From NCBI GenBank assembly GCA_003223935.1, contig QHXQ01000100.1, positions 1-33,820 on the forward strand: a DNA stretch of 33,820 nt, written 5' to 3'. Position numbers and translations under genes: made by a program. This document shows, one piece after another, positions 10,778 to 17,916 of the stretch; position 1 is the stretch's first letter, and the number at the start of each line of letters is the position of its first letter. The notes below the pieces were generated by a model. The model made no database searches. It had not been told where the DNA came from and saw only the letters and a list, made by a program, of their open reading frames with translations. This stretch comes from Acidobacteriota bacterium. Its GTDB lineage: Bacteria; Acidobacteriota; Blastocatellia; Pyrinomonadales; Pyrinomonadaceae.

Positions 10778-10864
<87 letters not shown>

Positions 10865-10879
10865 CTCCGGTCTCCAGTC

Positions 10880-11602
10880 TCAGTTGAAGTTGTAGCCCAA
10901 CTCGAAATAGAAGAAGTGATTCCCGTGGCGCACCTGACTGTTGCCGAGCGAGTAGGCGGCCACGCCGGTCAACTTCGGCGTCAGCTTGTAGGCCGCGCCC
11001 GTCGTCAAATAGCCGCTTGCTATCCGACCAGTGAACCAGTCCGCGTTGAGGTTCAACTTCTTCGTCACCGGCTGCTCAAAGGTGAACTGCCCGCCAGCGC
11101 GATTAGCGTTCGGCGCAACCACGTTCTTGCTGAAGAAATAACTACCGAAGCCCAAGCGCGTGCCCGGCTTGAAACTCTTCTGCACCATCGTGTAGGCGTA
11201 TGTGCCTGCGTTGTAAGTCTTGTTGCGGACGGGAAGCAGCAGATTGTCGCCCACGACGATGGCCCAACCGTTAGCGCCGCCATCGTAAACTTGCCACTTG
11301 ACGGCAGGCGCAAGCGTCGTCATGTCCGGCCCCGGTTGCACATTGCCAAGCAGGTTCAAGCCGACTTCGACGCGATGACCAGCGCCGACAACGAGGCGCG
11401 GCACAAACGACGAGAAGTGGCCGAGCGCATCCGTATCGTTCGGCTTCACGCTCAGGTCCAACTCGAAATAGACCTTGCCGCGCGTGAGCACGTCTGTCGT
11501 CGGCACGTTGAAGACGGTTTGCTGTGCGTGAGCCGTCGGTGCGCTACCACACAGACACAGGAGCATCGGGAAGAACAGCCGCATGTAACTAACTCTGCTC
11601 AT
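10880..11602 (-). CDS. Outer-membrane beta-barrel protein in the kdp operon
   Basis: From ATG 11600-11602 the protein is 240 aa with a signal peptide ending near THAQ. The rest alternates polar and aromatic/hydrophobic residues as in beta-barrel strands (for example KVYFELDLSVKPND, RLVVGAGHRVEVGLNLLG, WAIVVGDNLLLPV, FFYFELGYNFN). The C-terminal strand YFELGYNFN is barrel-like. A TTG three codons upstream (11611) would also be in frame; I prefer the ATG. The gene follows the 251-aa membrane protein directly and precedes the small kdp peptides, so it is in the same operon and may let potassium or another osmolyte across the outer membrane. That role is inference. Confidence 0.8.
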   Translation of the reverse strand: MSRVSYMRLFFPMLLCLCGSAPTAHAQQTVFNVPTTDVLTRGKVYFELDLSVKPNDTDALGHFSSFVPRLVVGAGHRVEVGLNLLGNVQPGPDMTTLAPAVKWQVYDGGANGWAIVVGDNLLLPVRNKTYNAGTYAYTMVQKSFKPGTRLGFGSYFFSKNVVAPNANRAGGQFTFEQPVTKKLNLNADWFTGRIASGYLTTGAAYKLTPKLTGVAAYSLGNSQVRHGNHFFYFELGYNFN

Positions 11603-11611
11603 GCTTGCCAA

Positions 11612-12367
11612 CTAGCAGCCGTGAATCACGCGCTCGACGGGTGTCAGTCCGCGCTGATCAAAAGAAGGCGGGACGAGGCTATCTTCGACTTTCGCCGCGC
11701 CGCCCCCGTGCTGCCTGCGCGCGGCGTTGATAGAGGTCATGTCTGTGAATGCCAGCCCGCACAGCGTGCCGCTCAGAAAGATCGCCGCATAAAGGATCGA
11801 GCTTGAGAGTGGGGCACGCAGATAGATCAAATCCGGCGCGAGCGTGCGCGGCGCGAAGGTGGCGAGCAGATATAGAATTAGAATCGCGATGATGCTCTGG
11901 AGGTAGAAGCCCTTGCCAATGGTCTGCCGTCTCGCTTCAGGCCAAGCGGTTGTGTCTGCCACGCACATCATCGGCTGGCGCTGCCAGCATCTCGCTAACT
12001 CAAGCTCATGCAGACAGACCTCTTGCAACACGAGCCTTGCGTCGGGCGGGCACGCATCCTGCGTCCACAGATATGCGGCGAGCGCGCGTTCAGCACATGC
12101 GAGCCAATATGAACAGTCTGGCGCGAGCCTGCGTCGGCTGCTGCGTGCGATCTGCGCTCGCGCGGCCGGCGCAAACTCAACGACGACCTCATGCTCGCGT
12201 CCGAACGGATCGCGCACGATAAAGCGATGCACACCCGGCACGCTTGTCGGCGCAGACGCAAGCTCGCAGGCCCGGATAATGTGAAATCTATTCTCCGTCA
12301 CTAGCTCGATGAGGGCGCGCTTGCGGCCATCAGACTGCGACGCAGACGCGGCCTTATTCGTCGCCAT
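11612..12367 (-). CDS. Two-helix membrane protein of unknown function, kdp-linked
   Basis: I do not recognise this 251-aa protein. The N-terminal ~150 residues are soluble-looking, with an IRDPFGREHEVVVEF-like beta segment and four Cys (in CSYWLAC, DACPPD, QEVCLHE). Two hydrophobic helices follow (FYLQSIIAILILYLLATFA about 165-183 and SILYAAIFLSGTLCGLAF about 195-212), then a short tail. Its ATG (12365-12367) overlaps the end of the permease gene by 14 bases in another frame, so it is probably translationally coupled to it. The position suggests a partner or regulator of the permease. Confidence 0.75.
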   Translation of the reverse strand: MATNKAASASQSDGRKRALIELVTENRFHIIRACELASAPTSVPGVHRFIVRDPFGREHEVVVEFAPAARAQIARSSRRRLAPDCSYWLACAERALAAYLWTQDACPPDARLVLQEVCLHELELARCWQRQPMMCVADTTAWPEARRQTIGKGFYLQSIIAILILYLLATFAPRTLAPDLIYLRAPLSSSILYAAIFLSGTLCGLAFTDMTSINAARRQHGGGAAKVEDSLVPPSFDQRGLTPVERVIHGC

Positions 12368-14741
12368 TGTCGCCCTCTGCCTCTTCCTTGCGGCTGCGCG
12401 CTACCAACAAGGCGCGCAGCCGCGCGAGCATCTCTGTGCGCCCGGCCCCGCGCATCTCTGCGGCGAGTCGGGCCAGCGCGACCGTAACGATCTCTCTGTG
12501 ATGAAAGTCCTCCATGCCGTGCTCGTGCGTCACTTCGAGCCACAACTTGTGTATGAGATCGACATCCTCATCGGTCAGACGCGGGGCGTGCGCGCCGAGA
12601 TAAAACTCTTGCACCGTGCCGTCGGGCGCGACGACGTGAAAAGCAACTTGTCGTTTGGGTTTGTTGGCGAGCCGCTCCCAAGCCTCGCCCATGCGTTTGG
12701 CTTGCTCCTCCGGCTGCATCACGGAGGAGCGCCCGGCCCAGATGTCGGCTGCGTCCAAATGCGCCGCCGTCTGCGCGATGACATCGAAGATGTGCGCGCC
12801 GGGCACGACGAGCAGATCAACATGCTTGCCAGCCTTTTCGGCGAGCGCCGTGACGCGACTGAAGAGTAGCTGCTCGTAGTTGGTGAAGAGATGTTGCTCG
12901 CCGATGTGCTCGTAGCCTGTGTCGGGCCCCTTCATCACCTGCACGGTCAGCACAACCAGATCGCGTTTGCCCGTGTGCGTCAACTCCAGAGCCTTCTTCA
13001 CGTGGTCGAGCGTGTTGTAATCGCGCACCAGACAGAGCGCGCCGCCCGGTCGCACTTCGACCGTCTCGTTCGAGATAATCTCCTGCGGCTGCAAACGAAA
13101 CTGATCCACTTCGACGTGCGCCGCGCGCCCACGCTTGCGTTCGTTAATCCGCTCCGAGACGAGAAAGATGGTGAAGAAGATGAGCGTGAAGGCGATGCCG
13201 CTGACGGTTGCGACCTGCTTCGTGATCAAGTTGATACCGGCTACGGAGAACAAGAGCGCGGTGATGATGCCCAGTCCGATGGGAATCTCTTTGTTGTCGA
13301 GATAGATGTTCAGGGGCACTTTCCATTCGCGCGGGCTGCGGTCTTTGAAGCGCAGGATGAGTACCGCCAGCGCCTTGAACGCAAACGACCAGATGACGCC
13401 GAACGCATAAGCCTCGCCCAGCACATAGACGTTGCCGCGCGAGCCGATGATCGTTAAGAGTTGCAGCAAGACGATCAGATTGATCATCCTGAAGGTCGTG
13501 CCGAAGCGTTTGTGCGGCGCGCGAAACCAATCGGTCAGCACGCCATCTTCGGAGACGCGATTGAGCACGCCGTTCGAGCCGATGATGGCCGTATTGACCG
13601 CGCCCGCGAGCATTAGAAAACCGACGACGACGATGAAGGCTTGAAACAGCAACTTCAAAGGCGTCGGGCCGATCAAGTAGATCGAGATGCCGCTGATCAG
13701 ATTGTCGAAGTATTGCGGGCGGATGTTGTCGGGAATGATCGCGTAAGCGAAGAACGAGACGAGCGAAGTGAAGAGCAGCGAGTAGAGGAAGATCACCAGC
13801 CCCGCTTTCATCAGATTCTTGTGCTTCGGATATTCAAGCTCGCGGTTGACCTGCGCCAGAGACTCCTCGCCGCTCATGGCGAGAAACGAGTGGCCGAAGG
13901 CCATCAGTATGCCGACGAGGCCGAGCAACAGGCCAGCGTTCATTGGCAATCCATAGCGCGGCTCAGGCGGCGCTTCTGCGGGCGCGGGTGCAGTGGCGGG
14001 CGGCGCTTCCGCCGGCAACTCGCGCAAGGCGTGGGGCGCGATGTCGGGCAACCAGCCGACCGCATCGCGATTGAACGCGAGATGCGCGGGCACGGGCGAC
14101 GGCGGGAGTCTGTGCGTCTCAGGCTTCGTCAGGATCGTCAGCCCGCACCAAGCGATCAAGAGCACGACCATCGCGGTCGTGACGTACATGATCTTCAGCG
14201 CATCGTCCGAAGATTCGTGTATGCCCTTCGTGTTGCGCCACCAGAAATAGACCGTGATGGCGACGGCGATGCCGGCGGCGATCAGGTTGATCGTCTCTTT
14301 TGACGGCGACCAAGGATGACCGAAGTATGTGACGGTCTGCGCGATGAGACCGACGATGTATTGGCCGGCCGAGACGCCACTGATCGGTCCAGTCAAGATG
14401 TAATCGAACATCAAGGCCGAGACCGACAGCTTCGCCAGCGTCCCGCCCATTGACTCTTTGACCACACGATAGACGCCGCCGCGCGTGAACATCGCGCACG
14501 ACTCGACATAGACGGCGCGCACCGCATACGAGAACAACATCACGCCGAGAATGAACCAGGGCGCAGCCCGCCCGACCGCTTGCTCCGCGATCCCGCCGAC
14601 GTAGTAAGCAGACGAGCCGAGATCGTTTAAGACGATGGCGGCCGCGCGCCAGAACGAGATGAACGAGAGCATCACAGACGTAGCCACAACCACGCGCGTC
14701 GTGCGCCCGCCGCTTGTCTGCTGTCCCACTTGCGTCGCCAC
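12354..14741 (-). CDS. APC superfamily permease with C-terminal UspA-like domain
   Basis: The 795-aa protein has about 12 hydrophobic helices in residues 15-555. These include FTRGGVYRVVKESMGG and FDYILTGPISGVSAGQY, typical of APC amino-acid/polyamine/potassium transporters, and FLAMSGEESLAQVNRELEYPKHKN. After about residue 575 a cytosolic Rossmann-like UspA domain follows (ALCLVRDYNTLDHVKKAL, DLVVLTVQVM, LVVPGAHIFDVI, ADIWAGRSS). APC proteins of the KimA type import potassium and are repressed by c-di-AMP; this gene is preceded by a c-di-AMP riboswitch and followed by kdp genes. A potassium role is therefore likely, though amino-acid transport cannot be excluded. A Pro/Ala-rich stretch (about 240-262) lies between helices. 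Confidence 0.9.
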   Translation of the reverse strand: MATQVGQQTSGGRTTRVVVATSVMLSFISFWRAAAIVLNDLGSSAYYVGGIAEQAVGRAAPWFILGVMLFSYAVRAVYVESCAMFTRGGVYRVVKESMGGTLAKLSVSALMFDYILTGPISGVSAGQYIVGLIAQTVTYFGHPWSPSKETINLIAAGIAVAITVYFWWRNTKGIHESSDDALKIMYVTTAMVVLLIAWCGLTILTKPETHRLPPSPVPAHLAFNRDAVGWLPDIAPHALRELPAEAPPATAPAPAEAPPEPRYGLPMNAGLLLGLVGILMAFGHSFLAMSGEESLAQVNRELEYPKHKNLMKAGLVIFLYSLLFTSLVSFFAYAIIPDNIRPQYFDNLISGISIYLIGPTPLKLLFQAFIVVVGFLMLAGAVNTAIIGSNGVLNRVSEDGVLTDWFRAPHKRFGTTFRMINLIVLLQLLTIIGSRGNVYVLGEAYAFGVIWSFAFKALAVLILRFKDRSPREWKVPLNIYLDNKEIPIGLGIITALLFSVAGINLITKQVATVSGIAFTLIFFTIFLVSERINERKRGRAAHVEVDQFRLQPQEIISNETVEVRPGGALCLVRDYNTLDHVKKALELTHTGKRDLVVLTVQVMKGPDTGYEHIGEQHLFTNYEQLLFSRVTALAEKAGKHVDLLVVPGAHIFDVIAQTAAHLDAADIWAGRSSVMQPEEQAKRMGEAWERLANKPKRQVAFHVVAPDGTVQEFYLGAHAPRLTDEDVDLIHKLWLEVTHEHGMEDFHHREIVTVALARLAAEMRGAGRTEMLARLRALLVARSRKEEAEGDNGDE

Positions 14742-14792
14742 TTTGCTTTTGCCCTTAACCAGAAGTTGTTAGAGCATCAGGCAATGAAAGAC

Positions 14793-14990
14793 TCACCTGC
14801 AATCGTCGGCGCTTCGCCCTGCCGCACGTCGCCGACGCAACTCGCGCCAGACAATCAAGCGCGCGAGATACACCGAAGCGAGCAACTCAAGGTCGCGCCC
14901 GATGACCGTGAGCGTTCGCTGCGCACTGCGCGCTGTCTTCGTCAGCCAAGCCCGCGCTTTTTTGTTGGCCGTCGCGATGAAGTCAAACAT
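14793..14990 (-). CDS. Small basic amphipathic protein between riboswitch and permease
   Basis: This is a 65-aa ORF from ATG 14988-14990 with GAGG about 8 bases upstream. It is Arg/Lys-rich with a hydrophobic stretch (LELLASVYLARLIVWREL) and an RRRR tail segment. It ends 51 bases before the permease start and lies after the riboswitch, so any transcript for the permease includes it. I do not recognise the family. It may be a real small gene or a leader ORF; coding support is only the RBS and position. Confidence 0.4.
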   Translation of the reverse strand: MFDFIATANKKARAWLTKTARSAQRTLTVIGRDLELLASVYLARLIVWRELRRRRAAGRSADDCR

Positions 14991-15038
14991 TGTGTTGCCT
15001 CAAACAGTTCTCATCTGCCTCTGCGGCTACAGACAGCA

Positions 15039-15074
15039 ACAGGGCGCGGAAGCGCTCATGCTCCCGCGCCCTGT
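15039..15074 (-). promoter_or_regulatory. Stem-loop after the riboswitch (candidate expression platform)
   Basis: The 11-bp arms ACAGGGCGCGG (15039-15049) and CCGCGCCCTGT (15064-15074) are exactly complementary, with a 14-base loop. In the minus-strand transcript the stem lies about 25 bases after the riboswitch aptamer and before the first start codon. The sequence after it is TGCTGTCTG, only weakly U-rich, so it could be a terminator or an anti-structure. c-di-AMP riboswitches are generally OFF switches working by termination. Confidence 0.65.
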
Positions 15075-15099
15075 CGTAAAAGATCGGGTCGCAGCCCCA

Positions 15100-15256
15100 C
15101 GCCCTTCCACTTCAGCCTGCGAGGTTAGCTGTCGGGCTAGGACTTGGAAGTGTCCTTCGTGAAGCGACGATGACAACTTCACGATGCGCCCCGTGTCTCG
15201 CTCAATTGAACGAGACATTTGGTTCCCCCGCGCCGCACATCTCGACTAATTAGCCC
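15100..15256 (-). ncRNA. c-di-AMP riboswitch (ydaO/yuaA type)
   Basis: On the minus strand I read the conserved ydaO blocks in order. They are CGGGGGAACCA, a hairpin GUCUCG...CGAGAC, then GGGGCGCAUCG, a hairpin UGAAG...CUUCA, then AGGAC-ACUUCC-AA-GUCCU, and the hallmark CCCGACAGCUAACCUCGCAG. The loop CUUCC can pair with the downstream GGAAG, as in the ydaO pseudoknot. This class binds two c-di-AMP molecules and controls potassium and osmolyte transport and cell-wall genes, usually lowering expression when c-di-AMP is high. Here it precedes the permease-kdp operon, which fits. Boundaries are approximate. Confidence 0.92.
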
Positions 15257-15307
15257 GCGCGCGACTTCGGCAGATCGCTTGTCAACAACTAAATGTTATG
15301 AGCTTTT

Positions 15308-15347
15308 GTATAAGGAAGGCGTAAGGGGTTTATAAAAAGTTTATAAA
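15308..15347 (-). promoter_or_regulatory. KdpE-box-like operator and promoter of the permease-kdp operon
   Basis: Two TTTATAAA octamers lie at 15329-15336 and 15340-15347, 11 bases (about one helical turn) apart, followed on the minus strand by CCCC. This resembles the T-rich KdpE site of E. coli kdpFABC (TTTATAC, T-tract, ACACCCC). A -10-like TTATAC lies at 15308-15313. With 17-base spacing, the -35 position falls inside the proximal octamer, the arrangement seen when PhoB/OmpR-type activators replace a -35. It sits about 50 bases upstream of the riboswitch. Binding by the local KdpE is inference. Confidence 0.65.
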
Positions 15348-15352
15348 GAAGC

Positions 15353-15379
15353 GCGCGCACTTGATAAAGAAGTGCGCGC
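15353..15379 (-). terminator. Intrinsic terminator after mgtC
   Basis: Perfect 10-bp arms GCGCGCACTT (15353-15362) and AAGTGCGCGC (15370-15379) enclose a 7-base loop. On the minus strand the stem is followed by TTCTTTAT and then the T-rich KdpE-box region. It separates the M61-kinase-kdpE-mgtC unit from the permease-kdp operon. Confidence 0.8.
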
Positions 15380-15403
15380 CGCCATTTGGTAGCAGTCGGC
15401 TGA

Positions 15404-15907
15404 TCATTTCTTGTCCTGCTTCCCAGTCTTCCAGTAGCCGACGGCTGCGTCCGTCGTCGGCACAGCTTCTTGTTTGATCTCGCGCACAGGATCGGGGAAT
15501 AGATCGGCGACAAACAGGACGACCATCGTGACCGCGCCGACGGTCAAGCCCAACCACCAATAAGACGTGCCGATGGCGAGACCGATTGCGCCGGTGATCC
15601 AGACGGCCGCCGCCGCCTTGATGCCTTTCACGTCCATGCCACTCTTGAAGATGACTGCGCCGCCCAAGAAACCGATGCCGCCGAGCAAACCTTGCAGCGT
15701 GCGACTGATGGCGGCCGGATCGGTCTGCGCCAAATGCTTCGCCAACAGCATGTAGGTCGCGCTGCCGATGGCGACCAGCATCATGCCGGCGATGCCAATC
15801 GCTTTGTGATGCACGCGCCGCTCGTAACCAATGAGGCCGCCGATCACTGCGGCCGCGACGAGCCGGACTAAAATCTCAAGCACTGTGGCCGGTGCGGATT
15901 CGCTCAT
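15404..15907 (-). CDS. MgtC/SapB family membrane protein
   Basis: The 167-aa protein has about four to five helices and the MgtC signatures RLVAAAVIGGLIGYERR, HHKAIGIAGMMLVAIGSATYM, GGIGFLGGAVIFKSG and VKGIKAAAAVWITGAIGLAIG. MgtC proteins affect magnesium homeostasis and, in Salmonella, inhibit the F-type ATP synthase. The protein lies 31 bases after kdpE and before a terminator, so it is probably the last gene of the regulator operon. A hydrophilic C-terminal tail (about 140-167) is shorter than the regulatory tail of Salmonella MgtC. Confidence 0.93.
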   Translation of the reverse strand: MSESAPATVLEILVRLVAAAVIGGLIGYERRVHHKAIGIAGMMLVAIGSATYMLLAKHLAQTDPAAISRTLQGLLGGIGFLGGAVIFKSGMDVKGIKAAAAVWITGAIGLAIGTSYWWLGLTVGAVTMVVLFVADLFPDPVREIKQEAVPTTDAAVGYWKTGKQDKK

Positions 15908-15938
15908 GATTCTCTCCTCTCATTGGCGCTCATGCGCT

Positions 15939-16637
15939 TCATGTGCCGTCTGGGTTGAAGCGATAACCGACCCAAGGCTCTGTCAGAATGTACTTCGCTC
16001 TGGCCGGATCAGGCTCGATCTTTTTGCGCAGTTGGCCGATGAAGACGCGCAGGTATTCGGTCTGCTCGACGTAGTTGCCGCCCCAGATGGCCGCAAGCAG
16101 CGCGCGATGCGTGAGCACTTTGCCGTGCTGCCGGACGAGATGCACGAGTAGATCAAATTCCTTCGGCGTCAGATGCACCTCGCGCCCGCGCACTGTGACG
16201 CTGTGTGCTGCGAGATCGATGCGAAAATCTCCAACTGCTAAAACTGTCTCTTCATCGTCGGTCTGCGCCGGAGCGCGGCGCAAGGTCGCGCGCACGCGCG
16301 CCAACAGTTCGTCCATGCCGAACGGCTTGGTCACGTAATCGTCCGCGCCCGCGTCCAGCGCTTCGACCTTCGTGCGCTCCTCGCCTTTAACCGAGAGCAC
16401 GATGACCGGCACGTCTGAGCGCGCGCGCAAGCGGCGGCAGAGTTCAAGTCCACTCATGTTGGGCATCGAGAGGTCTGTGATGACTAGGTCGGGCGACCAG
16501 TCTGCGAAGAGTTCGAGTGCCGCTTCGCCGTCGGCGGCGACGCGCACGTCGTAACGATGCGAGGTCAGACTGCGCCGCAGCACGCGCGTGATCTGCGGCT
16601 CATCGTCCACGACGAGTATGCGCCGGTGCTCATTCAT
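15939..16637 (-). CDS. kdpE: KdpE response regulator (OmpR/PhoB family)
   Basis: The 232-aa protein has a receiver domain with acidic pair DDE (11-13), phosphoacceptor Asp55 in ITDLSMPN and Lys104 in YVTKPF. A winged-helix DNA-binding domain from about 130 contains LTPKEFDLLVHLVRQHGKVLTHRALLAAIWG and LRVFIGQLRKKIE. The match to KdpE is strong over the winged helix (TEYLRVFIGQLRKKIEPDP, GYRFNPD). It should activate the kdp operon at 15308-15347. No Shine-Dalgarno sequence is visible. Instead a large repeat hairpin ends 4 bases before its start codon and separates it from the upstream kinase gene. Confidence 0.96.
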   Translation of the reverse strand: MNEHRRILVVDDEPQITRVLRRSLTSHRYDVRVAADGEAALELFADWSPDLVITDLSMPNMSGLELCRRLRARSDVPVIVLSVKGEERTKVEALDAGADDYVTKPFGMDELLARVRATLRRAPAQTDDEETVLAVGDFRIDLAAHSVTVRGREVHLTPKEFDLLVHLVRQHGKVLTHRALLAAIWGGNYVEQTEYLRVFIGQLRKKIEPDPARAKYILTEPWVGYRFNPDGT

Positions 16638-16641
16638 AAAG

Positions 16642-16718
16642 CAGAGGTCAGAGGTCAGAGGTCAGAGGTTAGTGAAATCAGTTCTAACTGACCTCTAACC
16701 TCTGACCTCTGACCTCTG
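16642..16718. repeat. CAGAGGT heptad-repeat hairpin between the kinase gene and kdpE
   Basis: Four tandem CAGAGGT units (16642-16669) face three ACCTCTG-type units. The arms 16649-16672 and 16695-16718 are 24 bases each and exactly complementary, with a 22-base loop that itself contains CAGTT...AACTG. TTCAT borders the element on both sides, at 16633-16637 and 16719-16723, like a target-site duplication. Removing the element plus one copy would rejoin the kinase stop and kdpE start as TAATG. Confidence 0.85.
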
Positions 16719-16722
16719 TTCA

Positions 16723-17910
16723 TTAGTATGCGCCCGCGTCGCGCTCGTCATCAACACTCTGCGGTTCGCTAACTTCCTCATCGCCGACGGGCACAGTGAA
16801 CACGACGCGCGCGCCACGTCCGTCGCTTCCCGCTTCGATCCAGATGCGCCCGCCGTGCGCTTCGACGATGCCGCGCGCGATAGCCAAGCCCATCCCCGTT
16901 CCCGTCGGATTCACAGCAACGCTGCTTGCGTCTTGTGTCGCGCGAAAGAATTTATCGAACACACGCTCGCGCAATGCGACTGGAATTCCGCGCCCTTCAT
17001 CTTCGATAGAGACTTGCACCGTCTCGTCAGCGGCGCGGCGGGCGGCGATGCGGATGCGCGTGTTTGCCGGCGCATACTTCGCGGCATTGTCAACGAGCGT
17101 GTAGATGACTTCGGTCAGCGCGCGCGCATCAACGCGCACCGACGGGAGTTCCCGTTCAGTCTCTATCGCTACGTGATGCGCGCGCGTCAACGCTTCGGCC
17201 CGTTTGAGCGCCGCCGCGATGATCTCTTCGACCGCGCCCCAACGCCGCCGCAAAGTCATCGCGCCCGCTTCGATCCGCGCGAGTTCGACGAGTCCTTCGA
17301 CGAAATGATTCAAGCGATCAGCCTCTTCGTTGATCACTTCAAGCAGTTCCTGTCGCCCTTCCGCGTCGAGCGCGACTGTCTCTTCCGGCTCGTCACTCGT
17401 CGCCAAGAGCGTCGTCACGGAAGCCTTGATTGAAGTCAAAGGCGTGCGCAGATCATGCGTCACGGCATCGAGCAGCGCAGACTTCAATCGCTCGCTCTGC
17501 CTGAGCGCTTCGGCGTGGCTTGCGCGCGCGAACGCTTCACGCAACTCCTGATACAGCCGCTCGATCTCGCGCCGGCCCGCTTCCGCTTCTTTGGCGCGGC
17601 GGCGTGCGCGCGCAGAGAGTTGCCCGGCCGTGATGGCGGTGATGAAGAAGGCTGTGAGCGCGACCCAGTTCTGCGGGGCCGCGATGGTGAAGGTGTGGAC
17701 GGGCGGCAGGAAGAAGAAGTTGAAACAGAGCATGCCGAGCACGGAAGCTAAGAGCGCCGGCCGGCTGCCCCACAGCGTGGCGACGAAGAGCACGACGAGC
17801 AGGAGCGCCAGCGCGACGGTCGTCGAATTGATCCGCTCATGAAAGGGCGCAAGCGCCGCCGTCACAACGGCGATGCCAGTGACAGACCAGATGTAAGGCC
17901 GATAACTCAT
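16723..17910 (-). CDS. KdpD-type sensor histidine kinase, transmitter half (DUF4118-HisKA-HATPase)
   Basis: The 395-aa protein begins with three to four membrane helices of the DUF4118 type (about 7-97, including [27 protein letters not shown]). A coiled linker follows, then HisKA with [18 protein letters not shown] (His152), and an ATPase domain with N-box [13 protein letters not shown]1 DEGRGIP and G2 [18 protein letters not shown]. It corresponds to the C-terminal half of KdpD and lacks the KdpD-sensor and UspA domains, which are a separate gene at 5031-6185. It starts 6 bases after the M61 peptidase stop. It likely phosphorylates KdpE. Confidence 0.95.
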   Translation of the reverse strand: MSYRPYIWSVTGIAVVTAALAPFHERINSTTVALALLLVVLFVATLWGSRPALLASVLGMLCFNFFFLPPVHTFTIAAPQNWVALTAFFITAITAGQLSARARRRAKEAEAGRREIERLYQELREAFARASHAEALRQSERLKSALLDAVTHDLRTPLTSIKASVTTLLATSDEPEETVALDAEGRQELLEVINEEADRLNHFVEGLVELARIEAGAMTLRRRWGAVEEIIAAALKRAEALTRAHHVAIETERELPSVRVDARALTEVIYTLVDNAAKYAPANTRIRIAARRAADETVQVSIEDEGRGIPVALRERVFDKFFRATQDASSVAVNPTGTGMGLAIARGIVEAHGGRIWIEAGSDGRGARVVFTVPVGDEEVSEPQSVDDERDAGAY

Positions 17911-17916
17911 CTCATC

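Noticed and set aside
15027..15218. 63-codon minus-strand frame
   Set aside because: It is read through the c-di-AMP riboswitch, whose conserved RNA blocks explain the sequence better.
16642..16718. Possible CRISPR array from tandem CAGAGGT
   Set aside because: Units are 7 bases with no spacers and appear as inverse complements; it is a hairpin, not repeat-spacer DNA.
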